DNA of 8,015 bases from Archangium sp. (GCA_016793585.1 JAEUJR010000591.1:1-8015), one strand, 5' to 3'; counted from the first letter of the stretch, positions 1-7,118 are shown. Notes: a model not told the origin generated them from the letters alone. Numbers and translations are program-made.

Positions 1-1
1 G

Positions 2-1228
2 CCGCAGAAGGAGCGCGAGCGCGTGATGGGCCGCATCAAGCGCGGCGAGGTGGCCTTCATGGTCGCCACCGATCTCGCGGCGCGCGGCATCGACATCTCC
101 GACCTCGGCCACGTCATCAACTACTCGCTGCCCGAAGACGCGGCCGTCTACCTGCACCGCGTCGGTCGCACTGGCCGCATCGGCAAGAAGGGCGTCGCCC
201 TCAACATCACCTCAGGTCGCGAGCTCGCGACGCTCACCACGCTCGAGAAGAAATACAACGTGACCTTCGAGACCCGCACCATGCCCACCGCCGAGCAGGC
301 CAACACGCTGTTCACCGAGCGCCACGTGCGCGAGCTCAAAGAGGCGGCGTCGGGGTCGGTCTACGAGGCGTACCTGGCGCTCGCGTCGGGCATCAAGCAG
401 CGCCCCGACTCGGAAGAGCTGATCGCGTTCCTGCTCAAGAACTTCTTCACGCACCGTCGCATGGAGAAGGCGCAGCACACCGAGGGTGGAGAAGCGGCTG
501 CGGCTCCCGAGGCAGCGCCGCCCCCGCCGCGTCGCGAGCGTGAAGGTGGCCGTGGCGAGCGTGGTGGCCGCGGTGAGCGCCGTGAAGGCCGTGGTGGGCG
601 TGACCGTGACGACCGCAAACGTGCGCCACGTGACGAGCACCAGACGTCGCCCGAAGGGGCGCCTGCCGTCGCAGCCGAGCCGCGCCGCTCGGGAGGCGCG
701 TCGGATCGCGAGCTGTTCGAGAAGATGCAGAAGAGCGGCTCGGCCAATGACGCCGTGACGCCCGCCGCGGGAACACCGACGCAGACCGTGGCCGCCGTTC
801 CGGGCCGCGCCAAGCTCTCGGACCGCGAGCTGTTCGAGCGCCTGCAGCGTGGTGAGCCGTTGCCGCCCATCGACGACCCGACCGGTGGTTCGACCGACGA
901 AGCGGCTCCCCCTGCGCGTGAAGGCCGCCCGCGGCGTGAGCGCGGCGAACGTCGCGAGCGCAAGCCCCGCGAAGAAGTGCCCGTCGAGCCTGGGCATGCC
1001 CGCCTGTGGATCAACCTCGGCAAGATGGACGGCGTGGCCGAAGAGAGCGCGATTCCTGCGGCGCTCGAGGCGCTGGGCGCTCCGGCCGGCAAGGTGAAGA
1101 AGACCGAGCTGCGCGGCAGCTACTCGTACATTCACGTCGCCGACGCAGACATCGCCAGCTTCGAGTCGCTCGGCGGCAAGCAGCACGGTGAGAAGGCGCT
1201 CAAGATCGAGCGCGCTCGCGAGCGCTGA
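2..1228 (+). CDS. DEAD-box ATP-dependent RNA helicase, C-terminal part (5' truncated by window edge)
   Basis: The reading frame is open from base 2, so the gene starts upstream; the GTG at 23 is an internal valine codon. The 408 visible residues begin inside the second RecA-like domain. Motif V is VATDLAARGID at about residues 21-31 and motif VI is HRVGRTGR at about 52-59. The Walker A and DEAD motifs lie outside the window. Residues 95-157 are a helical stretch like the dimerisation region that follows the core in DeaD/CsdA. Residues 176-211 are an Arg/Gly-rich RGG-like segment, followed by an Ala/Pro-rich, probably disordered linker with two SDRELFE motifs and a second Arg/Glu-rich patch (about 306-324). 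Residues 332-405 match the DbpA-type RNA-binding domain (RLWINLGKMDG ... GSYSYIHV ... KALKIERA). By family knowledge it unwinds structured RNA in the cytoplasm, probably in ribosome assembly or mRNA decay. Whether it is the orthologue of deaD, dbpA or a lineage-specific paralogue cannot be decided without the N-terminus. Confidence 0.93.
   Translation, partial: PQKERERVMGRIKRGEVAFMVATDLAARGIDISDLGHVINYSLPEDAAVYLHRVGRTGRIGKKGVALNITSGRELATLTTLEKKYNVTFETRTMPTAEQANTLFTERHVRELKEAASGSVYEAYLALASGIKQRPDSEELIAFLLKNFFTHRRMEKAQHTEGGEAAAAPEAAPPPPRREREGGRGERGGRGERREGRGGRDRDDRKRAPRDEHQTSPEGAPAVAAEPRRSGGASDRELFEKMQKSGSANDAVTPAAGTPTQTVAAVPGRAKLSDRELFERLQRGEPLPPIDDPTGGSTDEAAPPAREGRPRRERGERRERKPREEVPVEPGHARLWINLGKMDGVAEESAIPAALEALGAPAGKVKKTELRGSYSYIHVADADIASFESLGGKQHGEKALKIERARER
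701..856 (+). repeat. Duplicated SDRELFE peptide motif in the helicase tail
   Basis: Two copies of the peptide SDRELFE, each continuing as x-[M/L]-Q-x, are encoded from 701 and from 818, with their starts 117 bases (39 codons) apart. The first reads SDRELFEKMQKSG and the second SDRELFERLQRGE. The first 21 bases of the two copies differ at a single synonymous position, after which they diverge. Both lie in low-complexity sequence between the RGG-like segment and the DbpA-type domain. They could be amphipathic short helices that bind a partner, but that is inference. Confidence 0.7.
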
Positions 1229-1242
1229 AGCCGTTCCGAAGC

Positions 1243-1272
1243 TGAGAGCCGCTCAGCGGTCGGCGGCTCTCA
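1243..1272. terminator. Bidirectional hairpin between convergent genes
   Basis: A perfect 10-base-pair stem (TGAGAGCCGC at 1243-1252, complement at 1263-1272) with a 10-base loop fills most of the 46-base gap between the helicase stop at 1228 and the RapA-like stop at 1275. Position and symmetry suggest it terminates transcripts from both sides. Neither strand has a T-tract after the stem, so it may act as a transcript-end stabiliser or in a non-canonical way. Confidence 0.6.
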
Positions 1273-1274
1273 CG

Positions 1275-4200
1275 TCACCGGTTGATGATGAACACGCAGG
1301 CCGAGTCCATCGACACCTTCACGCCCGCCAGCGCCTGCAGCAGCGAGTCGTAGGCGTTGAGCTCGGTGAGCAGCGCCTTCTCGACGCGCTCGGGCGGCAG
1401 GCCCTGGTGCTCGAGCGCGAGCTTGATGCGAATCATCGAGAGATCGCGTTCGTCTTCGATGGCCATCTGCGCGCCGACCTTCATCTTCTCGAGCTGCGTC
1501 TGGGCCGTCTTCGTCGCGAGCGCGACCGCCTCGTCGAGGAAGCCAGGCAGCTCGGGGAACGCCGCCATCACCTCGTTGCCCTTGAGCGACTTGCCGTCGG
1601 AGCCGTTGAGCACCTCGAGCAGCTTCTGATCGACCTTCGGCTTGCCGTCGGAGTGCCGAACGATCGCGACCTGCAGCAGCGACGAGTCGAGGAACCGCGC
1701 GAGCTGACGTGAGGGCACCTTCGCGCCAGGCGTGGTGTCGGCTGGCTCGGGCGGGTTGACGTGAAAGAGCACCTCGAGGCCGCGCGCCTTGATGGGCGTG
1801 CGCACGTCGATGAAGCGCGCGCCGTTGCGGCCGAATGGGCCGTCTTTCACGAAGCCGAACAGCGACTCGACGAGCGGGTGGCCGGTGGCGAAGTACTCGA
1901 TCTCTTCCTGCTCGACGGCGGTGTCGCGCCAGAAGGTGCCGAGCACCGTGCGCTCTTCGGTGATGTCGAAGCCCGGCAGCGCCTCGACCGACAGCGCGTG
2001 CCCGAAGTGGAAGGCGGCCTGAAAGGCGTCGACCTCCTGGTCCGTGTCGACGCGAATGCCGAGGCGCTCACCGAGCTCGGTGATGTTCTCTTCGAGGCGC
2101 TCGTCGAGATCGCGCGCGAGGCCCAGCAGGCGATCGTCGAGCGACTCGTCGTCACCTGCTTCGTGATCGATGCGCTTCTCGGCGCGCTCCACGAGCTCGG
2201 TCACCGCGACCTCGTCGAAGCTGCGCAGGTCGAGCAGCGGGTCGTAGGCCTGCTTCACCTGCTTGCGGGCGGCCGAGACCTTGTCCTTCAGCTCCTTCAC
2301 GTACTCGGCGCGGTCCTTCGCGGGCGCCAGCGCGAGCTCGGTCAGCTTCGGCTCGACCTCTTCGAGCACGGCGTCGAGGCCGCCGACGGTCTCGCCGAAG
2401 ACGCCAACGGCGTCACGGAGCACCGCCAGCACGTCTGCGCTGAAGGTGCCCTCGACGTCGAACACGTGAATGTCGACGTTCTGTGTCTGGCCGATGCGAT
2501 CGAGGCGGCCGATGCGCTGCTCCACCGTCGCGGGCGACCAGGGCAGGTCGTAGTGCACGAGGTGGTGCGCAAACTGGAAGTTGCGGCCTTCACCACCGAC
2601 CTCGGTGCAGACGAGCAGCTTCGGGCCGTCGGGGTCGCGGAAGCGGGCCACCTGGCGGTCGCGGTCCACCATGGGCAGATCGCCGTGGTAGCCGAGCGCC
2701 TCGAGGTGCTCGAGCCGCAGCCGGTTCTGCAGCCGCTCGAGGGTGTCGCGGGCCTCGGTGAAGATGAGCACCTTGGCGTTCTTCTCCTTCGCCCAGATGT
2801 CCTTCAGCACCTTCACGAACGCGGTGAACTTCGCGTCTTGATCGGGCAGCGAGACCTTGAGGCCCTGCAGCGCGCGGTTGCTCGAGAGCGCGGCCTGGAA
2901 CGCGGCGGGCGACGACTCGAGGCGACGCACGAGGTTGGCCAGCGCGGCGCCGTGCACCGTGCCGTCCTTCGCGAGCGCGTCGAGCACGGTCTGCCGGGCC
3001 TTCAGTTCGTCGGCCTGCAGCGTGACCGGGTGCACGTGCAGCTTTCGGGCGCTGAAGCCACCCACGCGAACGCGGCGGTTGCGAATGAGCCGGTCTGACA
3101 ACGAGTACGTCTCGGCGAGGTGCATCAGCATCTCGTCGGGGTCTTCGATCTCCTGCAGCGCCTCGTCTTTCGGAAAGCGGGCGGCGAGCTCTTTCACCGC
3201 AGCCGCGGCCTTCTTGCCCTCGAGCAGCGCGCGAATCGCCTTCGAGAGCTCTTCCTGGCGGGCGAGCCGCGACTCGAACTCCTTCACCGAAGGCGCGGTG
3301 ACGGGGTCGATCAGCGACAGGAGCGACTGGTACTCGCCGGGGTCGAGCTGCATCGGCGTCGCCGTGAGCAGCAACAGCCCGTACGAGTTCTTCGCGAGGG
3401 CCTGGGCGGCCTCGTAGGCCTTCTCGCCCTTGAGGTGGTGCGCCTCGTCGATGATGACGAGATCCCACCAGGCCTCGGGTGCGCCGGCCTCTTCGCGAAA
3501 CTGCTCCGACCGCTGCAGCAGCTCGAGGCTCGTGACCACGAGATCGAACCGCGCCCACGGGTTGAGCGTCGGCGCTTCGTCGAGCGAGGCCTCGTGGCGC
3601 TCCGAGTCCATCAGGGTGAAGAGCTGGTTGAACTTGTGGAAGAGCTCGACGAGCCACTGCACGGTCAGGTGCGACGGCGCGACGACCAGCACGCGCTTGG
3701 CGAGCCCAGCCAGCCGCAGCGCCGAGAAGATCATGCCGGCTTCGATGGTCTTTCCGAGGCCGACTTCGTCGGCGAGCACGAAGCGCGGCCGGCGAGACGA
3801 GAGCACGCGCTGCACGACGCCGACCTGGTGCGGCTTCACCATCACGCGCGAGGCGAGCAGGGCGCCGAAGGCGTCGTTGCGACGCTCGTCGTCGAGCTTC
3901 AGCGTGGCGCGACGCAGCAGAAAGTTCTTCCCGTCGGCGATGCGGCCTTCCTTCATCATCGCGACGAGGTCGGGCTTCGGAGGCAGCGCGCGTACTTCGG
4001 TCTCGGGCAGCTCGGTCTCCGACCCGTCGTCGAGCTCGAGCACGTAGCGGCGCAGGCCGCGGCCGCCCTCTTCTTCCCGAACGACGACCCCGACCTTGCC
4101 CTTCGCCGTGCGAACGCCGTCGCCGGGCGACAGCGCGGTGTGCACGAGGGCGCCACCACGCGTCGTCACCAGAATCGGAGCGCCGTTCTCTCGCGCGGGA

Positions 4201-4313
4201 AACGCGACGACGGCCTTCATGCCCTCGTCTTCAAGGCTCAACAGATGACCCGTGCCCCACTCAGGCTGAGGCAGGTACTTGACCTTCATTCCGACGATGA
4301 GCGCTGCGGCCAT
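1275..4313 (-). CDS. rapA: RapA-like RNA polymerase-associated Swi2/Snf2 ATPase
   Basis: The 1012-residue product matches RapA (E. coli protein about 968 residues) over its whole length. RapA binds RNA polymerase core and uses ATP to recycle stalled polymerase. Residues 1-110 resemble the Tudor-like N-terminal region (LIVGMKVKYLPQPEWGTG). The ATPase core has Walker A ADEVGLGKT (about 181-189), the DEAH box (289-292), TAT (317-319), motif V EVGGEGRNFQ (about 571-580) and motif VI EQRIGRLDRIGQ (about 598-609). A RapA-like linker (RLIRNRRVRVGGFSARKLH, about 408-426) lies between the RecA lobes. The C-terminus has the RapA signatures GHPLVESLF and a helical tail ending in a hydrophobic strand. 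The ATG at 4313 was chosen because MAAALIVGMKV aligns with the RapA N-terminus. Alternatives are an ATG at 4289, which would cut the first strand, and a TTG at 4406, which would add 31 low-quality residues. No clear Shine-Dalgarno precedes 4313. All catalytic motifs are intact. The assignment is strong; the exact role in this lineage is inferred. Confidence 0.93.
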   Translation of the reverse strand: MAAALIVGMKVKYLPQPEWGTGHLLSLEDEGMKAVVAFPARENGAPILVTTRGGALVHTALSPGDGVRTAKGKVGVVVREEEGGRGLRRYVLELDDGSETELPETEVRALPPKPDLVAMMKEGRIADGKNFLLRRATLKLDDERRNDAFGALLASRVMVKPHQVGVVQRVLSSRRPRFVLADEVGLGKTIEAGMIFSALRLAGLAKRVLVVAPSHLTVQWLVELFHKFNQLFTLMDSERHEASLDEAPTLNPWARFDLVVTSLELLQRSEQFREEAGAPEAWWDLVIIDEAHHLKGEKAYEAAQALAKNSYGLLLLTATPMQLDPGEYQSLLSLIDPVTAPSVKEFESRLARQEELSKAIRALLEGKKAAAAVKELAARFPKDEALQEIEDPDEMLMHLAETYSLSDRLIRNRRVRVGGFSARKLHVHPVTLQADELKARQTVLDALAKDGTVHGAALANLVRRLESSPAAFQAALSSNRALQGLKVSLPDQDAKFTAFVKVLKDIWAKEKNAKVLIFTEARDTLERLQNRLRLEHLEALGYHGDLPMVDRDRQVARFRDPDGPKLLVCTEVGGEGRNFQFAHHLVHYDLPWSPATVEQRIGRLDRIGQTQNVDIHVFDVEGTFSADVLAVLRDAVGVFGETVGGLDAVLEEVEPKLTELALAPAKDRAEYVKELKDKVSAARKQVKQAYDPLLDLRSFDEVAVTELVERAEKRIDHEAGDDESLDDRLLGLARDLDERLEENITELGERLGIRVDTDQEVDAFQAAFHFGHALSVEALPGFDITEERTVLGTFWRDTAVEQEEIEYFATGHPLVESLFGFVKDGPFGRNGARFIDVRTPIKARGLEVLFHVNPPEPADTTPGAKVPSRQLARFLDSSLLQVAIVRHSDGKPKVDQKLLEVLNGSDGKSLKGNEVMAAFPELPGFLDEAVALATKTAQTQLEKMKVGAQMAIEDERDLSMIRIKLALEHQGLPPERVEKALLTELNAYDSLLQALAGVKVSMDSACVFIINR

Positions 4314-4417
4314 GGGAGCGCGCGGCTCATAGCGGCTGAGGGGCCCGGGCGCATCACCTTCCTCAGGCGGAACTCCCCCGTTGTGCGTCGGGGAAAACCG
4401 GCACAAAAGCGGCCCTC
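4314..4417. promoter_or_regulatory. Divergent intergenic region, presumed promoters for both flanking genes
   Basis: These 104 bases separate the starts of the RapA-like gene (-) and the membrane protein gene (+), so promoters for both should lie here. I see no convincing -35/-10 pair on either strand. Visible structure includes an inverted repeat CTGAGG (4336-4341) / CCTCAG (4361-4366) and a 5-base-pair hairpin CCCCG (4376-4380) / CGGGG (4389-4393) followed by AAAA on the + strand. The + gene lacks a recognisable Shine-Dalgarno before its ATG. Presence of promoters is inferred from gene orientation only. Confidence 0.45.
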
Positions 4418-5776
4418 ATGAGCGACGCGGCCAAGGCCACTCCCGAAGCTCCACAGGCGCCCGGCGCCACCACGACCGCGATCAAGGTCTGGGCGCAGGC
4501 CTACCGGGTCGAGCTGGTGCTGTTCGTGGTGTCCTTCTTCACCCTCGCGATGTTCTCGGGGCAGCGGTTTCTTCGGCAGAGCGCGGCGCCGCACTTCGTG
4601 TACCAGGCGAAGGCCTGGCTCGACGGCCGGCAGGACATCGACCCAGAGGTGCTGCCCAACTTCGAAGACTGGGCGTGCGTGCGTGAGGTGAACGGCGTGA
4701 AGCAGCGCTGCACCCGCCCGCTGACGATGACCGACAAGTGGTACTCGTCGTTCCCCATGTTCCCCTCGGCGGTGATGACGCCGTTCGTGGTGGTGCACGG
4801 GTACCAGTTCAACGACACGAGCTTTGGCGTCTTCATCGGAGCCCTCGCCATCGCGCTCTTCTATTCGGTGCTGCGCCTGCTGTCGGAGCACGAGGGCACG
4901 GCGCGCAAGGAGATGGAGAACGCGGCGCTCGCGCTGATGCTCGGGTTCGGCACGTTGTTCTTCTACGCGTCGATTCGCGGCGAGGTGTGGTTCTCGGCCG
5001 AGGTGATGGGCGTGGCGTTGACGTGCCTGTACGTGCGCAACGCGGTGGGTGCGCGAAGGCCGCTCCTCGCCGGGGTCTTCTGGTCGATGGCGGTGCTCAC
5101 GCGCACGCCGCTGCTCTTCACCGGCGTGTTCTTCTTCATGGAGGCCGTCACGCCGACGCCCGGCAAGCGCATGGAGGAGCTCACGGCGTTCTTCTCGAAG
5201 CCGGGTGGCGTCTTCAAGTCGAAGCTGCAGCCGTTCCTCATGGGCGCGGCGCCGCTGGCCATCATCGCGATGGTGATGAACCAGACGCGCTTCGGGTCGA
5301 TCGCCGAGTTCGGTCACCGGTTCTTCTTCGAGAACCGCGTCAACCAGGACATCGACACGTACGGGTTGTTCCACCCGACGTACCTGTCTCGCAACCTCGA
5401 GGCGGCGTTCCTGCTCTTCCCGAAGTTCGTCAACGGCAAGCTCGAGTACTCGCCGTGGGGCATGTCGCTGTTCCTCACGTTGCCGTTGCTGGTGCTGCTG
5501 GTGATGCCGAAAGAGAAGCCGCGGCTGCACTGGCCGTTGTGGGTGACGGTCGCCGCGTGCGCGCTGCCTGGGTTTTTCTACCAGAACACCGGCTACGCGC
5601 AGTTCGGGTTCCGGTTCTCCATCGACTACACGCCGTACCTGCTGCTGCTGCTCGCCGTGGGCGCGTGGAACCTGAAGAAGGCGCTGCCGGTCGCGCTGTT
5701 GGCGCTGGGGGTGTTGGTGAACTTCTGGGGCGCGCTCGGGTTCAGGGGCTACACCGAGCTGGTCCGCGGCTGGTGA
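4418..5776 (+). CDS. Polytopic membrane protein, GT-C glycosyltransferase-like (family 39-like), function unknown
   Basis: The 452-residue protein starts with a 30-residue hydrophilic Ala/Pro-rich N-terminus and then has about ten hydrophobic segments. The clearest are at about 31-48, 134-154, 168-184, 190-206, 214-243, 271-287, 348-363, 372-388, 404-416 and 421-440. The pattern resembles GT-C fold membrane proteins that transfer sugars from polyprenyl-phosphate donors. There is a large extracytoplasmic loop after the first helix (HFVYQAKAWLDGRQDI, about 59-74), a FPMFPSAVMTPFVVVHG stretch (about 112-128), NQTRFGSIAEFGHRF (about 288-302) and QFGFRFSIDYTPYLLLLLAVG near 395-415. The acidic residue usually found just after helix 1 is not obvious; Asp74, Asp76 and Asp84 are possible substitutes. 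C87 and C98 in the loop could form a disulfide. The ATG at 4418 is the only sensible start in frame, but it lacks a Shine-Dalgarno. The substrate and enzyme activity are unknown; a non-enzymatic transporter-like role is possible. Confidence 0.85.
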   Translation: MSDAAKATPEAPQAPGATTTAIKVWAQAYRVELVLFVVSFFTLAMFSGQRFLRQSAAPHFVYQAKAWLDGRQDIDPEVLPNFEDWACVREVNGVKQRCTRPLTMTDKWYSSFPMFPSAVMTPFVVVHGYQFNDTSFGVFIGALAIALFYSVLRLLSEHEGTARKEMENAALALMLGFGTLFFYASIRGEVWFSAEVMGVALTCLYVRNAVGARRPLLAGVFWSMAVLTRTPLLFTGVFFFMEAVTPTPGKRMEELTAFFSKPGGVFKSKLQPFLMGAAPLAIIAMVMNQTRFGSIAEFGHRFFFENRVNQDIDTYGLFHPTYLSRNLEAAFLLFPKFVNGKLEYSPWGMSLFLTLPLLVLLVMPKEKPRLHWPLWVTVAACALPGFFYQNTGYAQFGFRFSIDYTPYLLLLLAVGAWNLKKALPVALLALGVLVNFWGALGFRGYTELVRGW

Positions 5777-5814
5777 AGCGTTGCCGGAGCGTGGCAGGGC
5801 CCATGCGCCGTCGA

Positions 5815-5832
5815 CATGACCACGGCATGACC
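5815..5832. repeat. Two CATGACC direct repeats 11 bases apart
   Basis: The 7-base word CATGACC occurs at 5815-5821 and again at 5826-5832. The start-to-start distance is 11 bases, about one helical turn, in the 78-base gap before the DUF1285 gene. The spacing suits a protein-binding site on one DNA face, but short words recur by chance in GC-rich DNA. Confidence 0.3.
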
Positions 5833-5843
5833 CGCCGTGAGCG

Positions 5844-5849
5844 AAGGAG
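5844..5849 (+). promoter_or_regulatory. Ribosome binding site deciding the DUF1285 start
   Basis: AAGGAG at 5844-5849 stands 5 bases before the ATG at 5855. It lies inside the reading frame that would begin at the GTG at 5837, so it favours the ATG as the true start. Confidence 0.7.
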
Positions 5850-5854
5850 CGTCG

Positions 5855-6328
5855 ATGGAGCCGAAGAAGTGGCACACCCGGGAAGACAGCGGCATTCGGC
5901 TCGACCGTGAGTTCCGCTGGTGGCACGACGGCGAGCGCATCGAGCACCCGAACATCATCGAGGCCTTCAACAAGGGCCTGCGCGTCGAGCCCGACGGCAA
6001 GGTGACGCTGCACTTCGGCAACGACTGGTGCTTCATCGAGGTCGAAGACGCTCCGTTTCGCATCGTGGCCGTCGACCTGTCGGAGGGCGATCGCCTGAGT
6101 GTTCGCCTGTCTGATCGCACCGCCGAGTGGCTCGACGTGGCCGCGCTTCGAATCGACGACGACGGCGTGCTCTCGACCCGGGTGAAGTCCAGCACCGCGA
6201 AGGCCCGCTTCGGACGAGACGCGCAGTTTCAGCTCGCGCAGTTCTTCGTCGTCGATGGCAGCCGCGTGCAGCTGAGGGTTGGTGAACGTCTCGAGCCGAC
6301 CAGCCTCGACCCCGCCCAGCTCGCGTGA
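5855..6328 (+). CDS. DUF1285-family protein
   Basis: The 157-residue soluble protein has no signal peptide or membrane segment. It matches the DUF1285 pattern: an N-terminal Asp-Arg-x-x-x-Trp-Trp-His-Asp-Gly (about 17-26), IEHPNIIEAFNKGL (about 29-42), then a strand leading into the family hallmark IEVEDAPF (61-68), and a later RFGRDAQFQLAQFFVVDG segment (about 118-135) like the family's C-terminal helix. The family's biochemical role is not established; it is a small mostly beta domain. The start at 5855 rests on the Shine-Dalgarno at 5844-5849; a GTG at 5837 would add six residues. It follows the membrane protein gene by 78 bases in the same direction and could be co-transcribed, though the gap is large enough for its own promoter. 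The family assignment comes from recognising motifs, not from a search. Confidence 0.85.
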   Translation: MEPKKWHTREDSGIRLDREFRWWHDGERIEHPNIIEAFNKGLRVEPDGKVTLHFGNDWCFIEVEDAPFRIVAVDLSEGDRLSVRLSDRTAEWLDVAALRIDDDGVLSTRVKSSTAKARFGRDAQFQLAQFFVVDGSRVQLRVGERLEPTSLDPAQLA

Positions 6329-6335
6329 ACGACGA

Positions 6336-6369
6336 GGAGCGCGCCCACCTTTCGCGGTGAGCGCGCTCC
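6336..6369. terminator. Long hairpin between convergent genes
   Basis: GGAGCGCGC (6336-6344) pairs perfectly with GCGCGCTCC (6361-6369). The loop continues the helix with CACC (6346-6349) against GGTG (6356-6359) after a single C/A mismatch, leaving a 6-base loop (TTTCGC). This 14-position stem lies between the DUF1285 stop at 6328 and the opposing stop at 6392, so it likely serves both transcripts. No T-tract follows on either strand. Confidence 0.65.
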
Positions 6370-6391
6370 GGTCTCGAGGCTCGTCGCTTCT

Positions 6392-7054
6392 TCAGCGCAG
6401 GACCATGAAGCCCGAACCAGCGCCGTCCATGATCACGTTGCGGCGTGAGGCCCAGCCGAAGTTCGCCAGCACGATGGCTTCGCGCGCCTCCGGGCTCATG
6501 CGCGTCGAGATCCACGTGGCGCCCTGAATGTCAGACGACGACAGCCAGCCCTCGTCGCTCTCGACGTGAAACCCGAGGTGCGGGCTCTTGCCCTTCTCCG
6601 CCGTGTCGAAGCTGGTCTTCACCGGGTACCGCACGCCGCGCCAGGTGGCCACGCCCGTGAGCGGCTTCTCGGGGTCTCCGCTGAGCACGAGCGAGAAGTC
6701 GGGGCCCATGCACTGCAACGAGTACTTCGGGTGGTTCAGGCTGAACGACCCCATCATCAGCTTCGGTTCGCTCGACCCTGCGCCGCACGAGAGCTCGGTG
6801 AAGGGACGGCCCGCGCGCTGAACGGTGAAGCGCACCGTCTGCTGTTGCATGGCCATGCGGCCACCGCCGAGCGTGACGCCGATTCCGACCGAGTTCGAGA
6901 TGACGCCCTTCACGTCGTACTCGCCGAAGTGCATCACGCTCGAGCCGTACGAGGCCTCGATGCGTTGAATCGTGGGCGCGGGCGCCGGCGGCTTCAGCGC
7001 AACGGCGCAGGCAAGGTTGAGGGACAGGGCGGCAGCGGCGAGGACGAGCTTCAT
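6392..7054 (-). CDS. Exported protein of unknown function, possible lipoprotein
   Basis: The 220-residue product begins with a signal peptide: MK, then a hydrophobic stretch LVLAAAALSLNLACAVALK, then a Pro/Ala spacer KPPAPAPT. Cys at residue 16 sits in SLNLAC. This is a weak lipobox because Asn occupies the -3 place, so cleavage after an Ala near residue 15-20 by signal peptidase I is the alternative. The mature part looks rich in beta strands and turns (GEYDVKGVISNSVGIGVTLGG near 45-65), with two further cysteines in ELSCGAG and LQCMG. I recognise no family. The ATG at 7054 was chosen over the further upstream frame opening because a GGAG (+ strand 7061-7064) lies 6 bases before it and the signal peptide begins there. 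It lies 102 bases downstream of the GT51-like gene in the same direction. Its role is unknown, probably in the periplasm or outer membrane. Confidence 0.8.
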   Translation of the reverse strand: MKLVLAAAALSLNLACAVALKPPAPAPTIQRIEASYGSSVMHFGEYDVKGVISNSVGIGVTLGGGRMAMQQQTVRFTVQRAGRPFTELSCGAGSSEPKLMMGSFSLNHPKYSLQCMGPDFSLVLSGDPEKPLTGVATWRGVRYPVKTSFDTAEKGKSPHLGFHVESDEGWLSSSDIQGATWISTRMSPEAREAIVLANFGWASRRNVIMDGAGSGFMVLR

Positions 7055-7060
7055 GGGTGA

Positions 7061-7064
7061 CTCC
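7061..7064 (-). promoter_or_regulatory. Ribosome binding site for the exported protein gene
   Basis: The - strand reads GGAG followed by 6 bases and ATG. This supports the start at 7054 and excludes the 17 extra residues an upstream start at 7105 would add. Confidence 0.6.
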
Positions 7065-7118
7065 GGGTGAGAGGGAAAACGGCCCCCGCGCCCCGTGCGA
7101 GTCACCCGCCAGTCGAAC

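Noticed and set aside
536..620. GTGGCCGTGG-like repeated DNA in the helicase gene as a possible tandem repeat element
   Set aside because: The repetition follows from codons for Arg-Gly-Gly and Gly-Glu-Arg in the RGG-like tail; the units are irregular and in frame.
212..1186. Minus-strand open frame (324 codons) opposite the helicase tail
   Set aside because: Its Arg/Ala/Leu-rich translation is the complement of RGG-like and Ala/Pro-rich coding sequence; no domain is seen.
1761..3098. Plus-strand open frame (445 codons) opposite the RapA-like gene
   Set aside because: It is low-complexity, Arg/Leu/Val/Glu/His-rich, and antisense to strongly conserved RapA motifs; a shadow frame.
4381..4408. 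TTGTGC ... CAAAAG as a sigma-70 promoter for the membrane protein gene
   Set aside because: The -35-like hexamer matches poorly and the -10 position does not resemble TATAAT, so no promoter can be called from sequence.
3120..4421. Plus-strand open frame (433 codons) opposite the 5' half of the RapA-like gene
   Set aside because: It is antisense to the Walker A and DEAH region, has no recognisable domain, and runs through the divergent promoter region.
4286..6013. Long minus-strand open frame (575 codons) opposite the membrane protein gene
   Set aside because: Its translation is rich in Arg, His, Glu and Gln without any recognisable fold. It overlaps a gene with clear membrane topology on the other strand, and it is explained by GC-rich third positions leaving few antisense stops.
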